Assembly: GCA_937916565.1 (NCBI GenBank)
Contig: CALFSR010000063.1
Location: 1 to 39,285, forward strand
Direction: 5' to 3'
From: an uncultured Bacillota bacterium
Lineage (GTDB): Bacteria; Bacillota; Limnochordia; Limnochordales; ZCTH02-B6
Length of the DNA: 39,285 nt
This document shows positions 1 through 9,000 of this stretch, in pieces (position 1 is the first letter of the stretch; each line of letters opens with the position of its first letter). A program made the translations under genes and the position numbers. Below the pieces are notes generated by a model. That model saw only the letters and a program-made list of their open reading frames with translations, made no database searches and was not told where the DNA came from.

Positions 1-2
1 AG

Positions 3-3000
3 CTGATGCTGCGGGCGCTGGCCGGGGGCGACCAGGTGGCCGCCGGCGTGGGCGGGGCCTACAACGGACCGGGCGACGCGGATCTCGCGTTGACCGTGGC
101 CGGGTCGGTTTCCATCAATCTCAACCGCAACACCGTGCGGGCCGCCATGGACGGCGCCGCCCAGACCGGCGGCCAGGCTGAACTGACGGCGTACAACCGT
201 CTCCGCATCCAGGCGGGGGCCGGGTCCCTCGTCGCCGGCGGGCAGGCGGGCTTCGGCGCGGCGGTGAGCTACAACGAGGTCGACAACACTACCGAGGCCG
301 CGGTGCGCGGGTCGACCCTGACCGGTTTGGCCGGCTTGCGGGTGCGGGCCGTGGCCGGGACCCGCGTCGCCACGGGCGGCGGGATGGGGGCGTTTGTGAC
401 CGACCAGAACGGCCGGTCCTACGCCGGGGCGTTTCTCATCACCCCGGTGACGGGCACAACGTCGGCCGTGGTCGAGGACTCGATCGTTGCCGGCGCGACG
501 GGCAGCGTCACGGTGGAGGCGACCGACGCGGGCAACGACGCAGAACTCGACGCCGTCATCGACGCGAAGGACTGCACGGGGCCCGACTGCCCGGAGGAGG
601 AGCCTTTCGATTTCACCGCCGCGCAGGTGCGGGACGGGGCCACGGCCCCCGACGGGGCGACATCCATCGTGGCCGTGGCGGGCGTCCTTCAGGGCGGCAC
701 CAGCAACCTCGGCACGTCGTTTACCTACAGCGAGATCGCCCACACGGTTACGGCGTCCATCACGAACTCCGGCATCAGCACCGGCGGCGACGTGCTGGTG
801 CAGGCGACGTCGCAGGCGGACATCTTCTCCTTAAGCGCCGGCGTCGGCGTGGCCGCCGGCCCCCGGGCGCAGCTTAGCGGCGCCGGGTCGGTGACGGTCA
901 ACAAGATCAGGACGACGACGTCCGCGGTCATCCGGTCCGGAGCCGGAAATGCCGCAGCGGGGGATGTCGGAACGCAGGATCCGGGAGCGACGGACACCGG
1001 CGAGGGGCACATCGCGGCGGGCGCCGTCACCGTGAGCGCCGTCGACAAGGCCAAGGGATGGACGCTGGCCGGTCAAGTTAACGTGAGCACCGGCGGCTTC
1101 GCCGCGGGCTTGGCCGTCGCCCATCAAGACGCGGCCAAAGAGACGACCGCCGCCGTCTGGGACGTGGACGTGGCCGCCGCGGGAGCGATGACCGTGGCGG
1201 CGCGAAGCGAGACCGAGCTTAGCACCTTCGCCGCCGCGGCGGCCGTGGCCGAAGGCAACGCGGTCGCGGGCTCTTCGGCGTCGGCGGTCGTGGGCAACAA
1301 GACGGCGGCACAGGTGGGGTCCGGCACGGGCAAGACGGCGGCTGCCGCGGCGCTCTCGGTGCAAGCCGCCGACGCGAGCTCCTCCCTGGCCGCCGCCGGC
1401 CAGGTGGACGTCTCCTGGGGAGGGGCCGCCGCCGGCGCTGCCGTGGCGGTGCACCTGCTAGGCAACGAGACGACGGCCCGGGTCGAGGGCGTGACCGTGA
1501 ACGTGGGGCAAGGCGCCCTGGAAGTGGACGCGGCCAACACGTCGGCCCTCAAGACCGTCGCCGTGGCCGGCGACTTCGCACCGGGCGCCGCGGGCGCCGG
1601 CTCCGTGGCCTGGGCGGAGATCGCAAACACCACCGCGGCCATGGTGGCCGGCGAGCCCGGCGGCTCCACCCCCAGCGTCACGGCCGGCTCCATTTCCATC
1701 AAGGCGGAGGACGTTTCCGCCATCGACACGTTGGCGGGCCAGGCCGCCGTGAGCTGGAGCGGCTCCGCTTCGGGCGGCGCAGCGGTGAGCTACAACAAGA
1801 TCGGCAACAGGACGCATGCCGCGGCCTACGGTGTCTCCGTGACGGTTCCCGGCGGGGCTGCCTCGATCCACGCCGCCAACCGGTCGCAGCTTAGGGCCCT
1901 GGGCGCGTCGGGGGGCTTTGGCAGCTGGGCCGTGGGCTTTGCGGTCGCCATCGCCCGCGTCGACAACGAGACCTTGGCGGACGTGGCGGCGGGTACGTGG
2001 CAGGTCGGGCGACTCGACGCGGCCGCCGACGACGAATCCGGCGTAGACGCCGGCGCGTTCCAGGCCCAGGCGGCCACCGGCGCCGGGACCGTGGGCGGCG
2101 CCGTCGCCTACGCGAACGTGGGCAACACGACCCGGGCCACCCTCCTCGACGCGGACGTGACCGCGCGGGAGAAGGTGTCCGTCGCCGCCTCGAGCAAAAG
2201 CAGCCTAAACGTCACCGGGGCCGGGCTCGGCGTTGCGGCCAAGGGCGTGCTGGCGGGCTCAGGCGCGTCGAGCACGGTGGCCAACACCACCGAGGCGATC
2301 GCGGGCAGGCAGGGCGGGGACTTTTGGGTGCGCCCGGACACGGACAGCCCCGGCAGTTACCCCGAGGTGGAAATCGCCGCGTCCGATGAATCCTCCGTCC
2401 GCACCCACGCGGGCGAGTTCGCCGGGGGCTTCGGGGCCGCCGGCTTGGGCGCGGGCGTGAGCGTCAACCGGATCGGGAGCACCGTACGGGCGCACCTAGC
2501 CGGCACCGGCAACGGCGCGGTCCGCGCGGCCAGCCTGCTGGTGCGGGCGGTTTCCGTCCAGGCCATCGAGACTATCGCCGCGGGCGCCGGCGCCGGCGCC
2601 AATGCCGGCCTCGCGGGCTCAAGCGCGACCAACTTCATCGACAACAATACGGAGAGTTTGATCGACGGCGGCGCGCGGGTCGTGGCCGAAAACGACGTGG
2701 GCGTCACCGCCGAAAGCCACGACGTGATCACCAACGTGGCCGGGGCGGCAGGCGTAGGGTTGTCCGGAGCCGGCGCGGGGCTTTCCATCAGCGTCAACCA
2801 GATCGAAGGGCGTACCCTGGCCGCCGTACGGGGCGAGGGGACGTCGGTCACCGCGCTGGCCAAGGGCGGCAGCGGCCTCAAGGTGGCCACCGGGCGGCTG
2901 CGGGAAGAGATCGATCTCAAAAGCCTGGTCGACTGGGACAGCTTTGACCCGGCCTCGGACTGGCGGCCTCCGGTGCGGGACCTTTTGGAAACCGAACAGG

Positions 3001-6000
3001 TGCGGGGCGTGGCGGTGAACGCGTCGTCCACCCACAGCATCCAGGCGTTCACCGTCAACGCGGGCGTCGCCGCCGGTGCCGGCGTCGCCGGCAATACGAC
3101 TACCAACATCGTGGGCGGAGCCACCAGGGCCCTGGTGGCGGACGGGGCACGCGTCAATCCCGCAGGCAACCAGGCCGCCGCCGGCGGGGAACAGGCGGTG
3201 AGCGTCAAGGCCAGCGACCACGCCTACGCCCATTCCCTGGTTGGCGCGCTGGGAGCGGGCGGCAGCGCCGGCGCCGGCGTGGCGGTGCTGGTCAACGCCT
3301 TCTCCCGGGATGTGGAGGCGGCCGTCAGCGGCAGCCAAGACGTCCAGGGCAAGAAGGCCGTCGTCGTTGACGCCCGGTCCACCCAGGGCGTGTCGGCGGT
3401 GGCCGCGGGCGCGGGCCTCAGCGGCGCGGGCGGCGGTGCGGGCACCGTCAATGTAGCTACCTTTACGGGCACCACCGCGGCCCACATCGACGGCTCCATG
3501 GTGGCCGCAGGCGACGTCGCCGTCGACGCGGGCCAAGCCAACCGCCTTTTCTACGCGACGCCGTCGGTGGCGTTAGGGCTTGGCGGCACCGCCGCGGCCG
3601 CGGTGAGCACGGGCGTCATGACCGGCGGGACCCGGGCGTATGTTACGGGGTCGACGCTCGGCGCGACCGGAAACGTCTCCGTGAACGCGGCCAGCCGTTC
3701 GGAAATGGACAACTTGAGCATCGGCGCCGCCGGCAGCCCGTCGGGTTCCTTTGCCGGCAACGTGGTCGTGAACGTCATCGCCCGGACCACCGAGGCGTAC
3801 GCCGAGTCCTCCACCGTCGCGTCGGGGGACGCCCGGGCTTCGTCCGCGTCGGTGACCGCCTCCGATGACGTGGACGTGACCGGCAAGGGCGGCGCCTTTG
3901 AGCTGGGCACGGTCGGCGTCGGCGCCACCGCCGTCGTCACGTCGATCCGCAACGACACCTCGGCCCGGCTCGACGACGCCGCCGTGTACACGAGCGGCGA
4001 CGTGCAGGTGGACGCGCAGGCGTCGCGCAGCGTGGACGCCCTGGGCGCGGGCGGGACGCTGGCGCTAGATACGGCCATCGGCGGCGTGGCTGTCGTCACG
4101 CTGATCGGACAACACATTTCCCCTGACGACACCGGCGCGGCGGGAGCGCTTGAGGAGCTCACCGCCGGCGGCGGCGGCACCTTGGGGCTCGTCGAGCAGG
4201 CGGGCACCGGCGAACGGATCGGAGCCGGCCAGGGCGATGCGGGCCACGGCTTCGGCATAAACGATGACGAGCGCAGCTCCGTCAACGAAGCGGCCAAAGC
4301 GACGGTCGCCGCCCATATCACCGGCGACGGCCGGCCGAGCGGCACGTCGGCCGTCATCGCGAGCGGCACCGTCGTCGAGGCGGGCGGCAGCCTTAATGTC
4401 CGGGCGGACGAATCGGTGCGGGTAAGCGCGGTGGCGGGCGAAGGCGCCGCGGCGGGGGTGTCCCTGGGCGGCGCGGTCAACGTGGCCCGCGCGACGCTGA
4501 ATGCGGCGGCCCTCGTGGACGGCGACGCGCGCCTTGCCGCCGGCAGCGTGGCCATCGGCGCTTCCACCACCGGGGCCGGGAGCGGCCCGTGGGCCGTCGA
4601 CGTCAAGAGCTACCAGGGCGGCCTGGGCGCAGTGACCCTGGGCGCTGCCGTGGCCGACGCCGCCGTGTCCAGCAACGCTACGGTTCAGGTGGGCGCCGGG
4701 GCGATGGTTGCGGCGACGGAGTACGGTGTCTTCTTGTCGGCCGACGACACGGTGGACGTCAACGCCCACGCGGAAGGGTACATGGGAGGCGCGGCCGTCG
4801 CCGGGCTCGTCTCGGCCGCAGCCGGCAAGACCGGCACGACGGCCGCGGCTATAGGCGGCACGGGGGCAGGCGACGCCGCCACAAGCGTTGCTTCCGGGCA
4901 GGACGGCCTCCAGATGATGGTGCAGCGGTCGGGCAACGTGGCCAGCTTGGCCCAGGCCGGCGCCGGCGGCGTCGTGGGGACGGTGGCGGCCGCCTTTGCC
5001 GCGTCGGAGGACGCGGGCGCGGCGCAGGCGGTTATCGGGCACAACGTGACGGTGGATTCGGGCGCCGCCGCCGTGCAGCTGCAGGCGCTGGCCATGCCGC
5101 AAGTGGAAGCGGCGTCCCGGGGCTACGGCGGGGCCGTTTTCGGGCAGGTGGGCGCTTCGGAGGCGCGAGCGACGGCCAAGCCGCAGGTGCAGGCCGCTAT
5201 CGGCTCGGGTGGCAGCGTGAAGGCGCGCCAGCTCACCCTCATGGCGTACGCGGGCACTCCAGGCACCGAGCCCATGGCGAGCAGCGGCGCCGAAGCCGTA
5301 GGCCTCGGGCTCGCGGGCGCGGCGGTGGACGCTGCGACGAGCACCGCGAGCACGGACGTCACGGTGGAGGCCGGGCTCGGCTCATCCCTCGACATCGCCG
5401 GCGACGTGGCCATCCTGGCGAGCTATACGGGGGCCGCGCGGGCCAATGCATCCGGCGTCACCGCCGGCCTGCTGGCGGCGCTTGGTTTCAACACGGCCCG
5501 CACCGAGCACACAAGCCGCGTGGCGGTCATCGTGTCCGACGCCGTCTCCGGCACCGTCGGCGGCACGCTGGACGTGAACGCCGTCGGCCGCAGCGATTCG
5601 CTGGCGAACGCGTCGTCAGGCAGCGGCGGCCTTCTCACCGGCGCTTCGGCCAAGTCGGACACGGACACGGGCGCCTCGACCCGCCTTGAGATCGGCTCGA
5701 TCGGCGGGCTGACCGCCGGCCGCATTTCGCTCATGGCGTCGCACACGACCACGTTCAACAGCCTGGTGGATTCCGTCAAGGCGTCGGCGCTGGGCAAAAG
5801 CGGCGCGCACGCGGACAACCGCGTCGCGTCGGTGGTGGAAACCGTCGTGCGGGACAACGCCCGGCTGAGCGCAAAAGCCATCGACGCCCGGGCGTACAAC
5901 GAGAGCGCAAAGATGCTGGACTCCGGTTTCAACGCCGACGCGGGATCGGGCGGCGTGGCGGACGACTCCGCGGTGAGCAGCGAAACCGCCATCGATCACC

Positions 6001-9000
6001 AGACCCGTGTCGCCGTCGGCAGCGGTGCGGCCATCGCGGTCACCGGGGCGGACCGGACGGCCAACACGGCGGACTTTTCCGCCATGAACAAGATTACCGC
6101 CTTGGACCGCACGCGCCTTGACGCGGGCGGCGCCGTCGAGATCGCCAAGGCCGAGTCCATCATCGACGTCACCCGCAGCCTGGCCGAGGTGAACGTCGCA
6201 AGCAACGCGGCGCTGGACGCCTCCGGCAACCTGCGCATCGCGGCGGGCGGCGACATCTTGGTTTCAACGAGCGCCAACGCCAAGACGTACGGCCTCGCGT
6301 CCTCAGCCGCGGGGGCGTCCCGCTCCAGCATCAACGCGGCCAACACGGTGCGCATCGGCGGCGGCGCAAGGCTCACGGCCGGCGGCGACATCCACGTCTA
6401 CGCCGCGCAGGACGTGGACGGCAACGACAGCGACGTACAGGCCGTCGCCCGGACGGACCTGTACAACAAGACGGCGATCCCCATCAAAACCGACCCTCAG
6501 GCGGACGCCACGGTCAACTACTCCTACGGGATCGAGATCGCGCCGGGAGCGGCCGTCAAAGCGGTCGGCGACGTGAGCTTGCTGGCCAAGAACGGGGCGA
6601 TCGTGGCCGACGGCAAGGGCGAGGGCAAGGACCTTTACCGTGAGCTCGCGGAGGAGGTGGCAGACGCCTTCGCCAAGCTCATCGGCGCGGGCGACATCTC
6701 CCTTTCCATCCACGGCGGCCGCAGCGTCAAGACGGGCGCGAGCTCCGTGACCGTGGACGGCACCGTCCGGGCGGGGTCCAACAACCAGCAGAAACTTGTC
6801 TTTCGCGCCGACGGCAGCCTGGAGGCCAAGACCGACGGCATCGACTACGTGATCCGCCGGGAGAACCTGGTCACCGGCATGAAGGAGCGGCTGCAGGAGC
6901 TTTACAACCTGCGCATGGCCTACCACGACGACACCACGGCGCGGCTGGCGTACGAAGCCGAGATCAACCTCATCCTGCGCGAGCTCAAGGCCATGGGCTA
7001 CACGGTCGTGCTCGTGGATGAGGAAACCGGCCGGTGGGAAGTGTCGGACTACGTCATTCCCGAGCTGGAAGTGGATTTCATCGTCGTTTCCGACACGTAC
7101 GCCCGGGGCGGGGACATCCGCGTAACCGCCGACCACCTGGGCGGCAGCGGAGCCCTGCAGGCTCCCAACGACGCGGCGATCATCATCGAAAACAAGAGCC
7201 CCATGTTTGTCCGGGTGAGCAGCCTGACCGTCGAGGATCGCGGCGGCCACGTGTACTACAACGGCGTTTCCGTCAGCAGCGCCGCACAGGTGAGCGCCCT
7301 CAACGTGGCCGGCGGCGCGCCGGTGGACCTTGCCCTCGAGGCGCAAGGCACGTCGGCGGACCGGCCCAAGATTCAGATCGTCAATTCGTACTTGCCCCCG
7401 TCGGACGTGGGCGCGCCCGCACCGGACATCGAGATCACGGGCGATGTGCGCAACAACGCGGCCGGCGGGCTCGTCCACATCGACGCCGGCCGGGGCAGCG
7501 TCAAGATCCAGGGCGACGGCGGCAAGGCGCCGTCGGTTTCCGCGGAACGGGTGGAGATTCTCGCCGGCGGCAGCATCGTGCAGGCGTACGTGGACGGTTT
7601 CTCCTTTATCGGCGGCGACCCGAAGCTTAAGTGGCAGGGCGTCACCCAGGACAGCAACGACGTGCGCAACAGCGACGGCAGCCTCATCGCCGCGGAAGAC
7701 ATCGTCCTCATGGCCCGCTACCTAGTGCTGAACGGCACCATCCAAAGCGGCAAACCCGACTGGGCGCTCCGCCTCGATGCGTCCCTCGCGACGCTGGCGC
7801 AAGCGTACACGTTCATGTGGCAAAACCTCGGCAAGCCGCCCATCTCCGGCATGGCTGACCTTGCCCCTTGGGTGCTCCAGAAGTCCGACGACGGCAGCTG
7901 GGTCGCCTATTTCAATCCCGAAACGCAGCAGATCATCCTGGACAGCGTCCAGGTGCGCGGGGGCTATGTGGAGCTTCTGGGCGAGATCTTGAACACCAAC
8001 GTGTGGAACGCAGGCAGCGCCGCCAACGGCCGCATCCTGGTGATGGACGGATTCGGCACCATCACCGTCCAGAGCGACCTGCCCTACGATTTGGTCGTCA
8101 ACACCCTGGACACCGGCAACATCAACGGCATGGTGCGCATCACGGACCTCGGCAAGAGAAACGAGGACGGAACACCCCTCACCACCGTCTACCGGCGCGA
8201 GAGCGGCGTCGTGGTGGTGGAGGAGTGGTGGGCCAACGAGCTCAGCGGCAGGACGGTGACGTCGTCGCCCCGTTCCGGCGTCTACAACCCGGCGGCGGGC
8301 AAGCGTTACGTCTGGACGACGGGCCGGGACTTTACTGAGACGTGGGTCGGCGTCATCGAGAGCACTTCGGTCTTCTTTGACCTGATCCCGACGGGGACCG
8401 ACGAGTACGACATCTGGATGGAGGCCGCCGTGGGCCAGGAGCGGCCCATGCCGGACGGCGAGTACGTGACGACGGCGCCGGGGCTGCCCAACTACCATTA
8501 CAAGTCCGAGCGGCACGAGACCACGTCGCGGGAGTTCGTGGGGCGCGACGAGACCGTGACGTGCAACTTCAGCCTTTTCGGGGCGTGCGTGGGATCCAAG
8601 ACAAAGACGATCCGGGACACGTACCGGCAAGGCGTGACGGAGGTCTACACGCATGCGCTGCGCGCGGACTACCCCGTCGACATCCAGTTCATCGGCCACG
8701 ATGCGGATCCAAACGCCCTCTTTATCCAAGTAACGAACAAGGGCAACATCATTCTCAACGGCCGCATCGAGCACCTGGGCGCCGGCCGGGTTGAGTTGAG
8801 CTCGACCGACGGGACGATCGTCCAAGGGTCCGACTTGGCCATGGTGCGCAGCGGCGGGCACATGTCTTTCACGGCGCCGGGCGGCGTCGGCACGGAAACC
8901 GATCCGGTGCATGTGGACACCCCGGGCAGCGGGTACCTGATGGTGCTTTCGGCCGGCGGCGGCGCGCACCTGGCGAACCCCACCAGCGCCATCCGGATCG

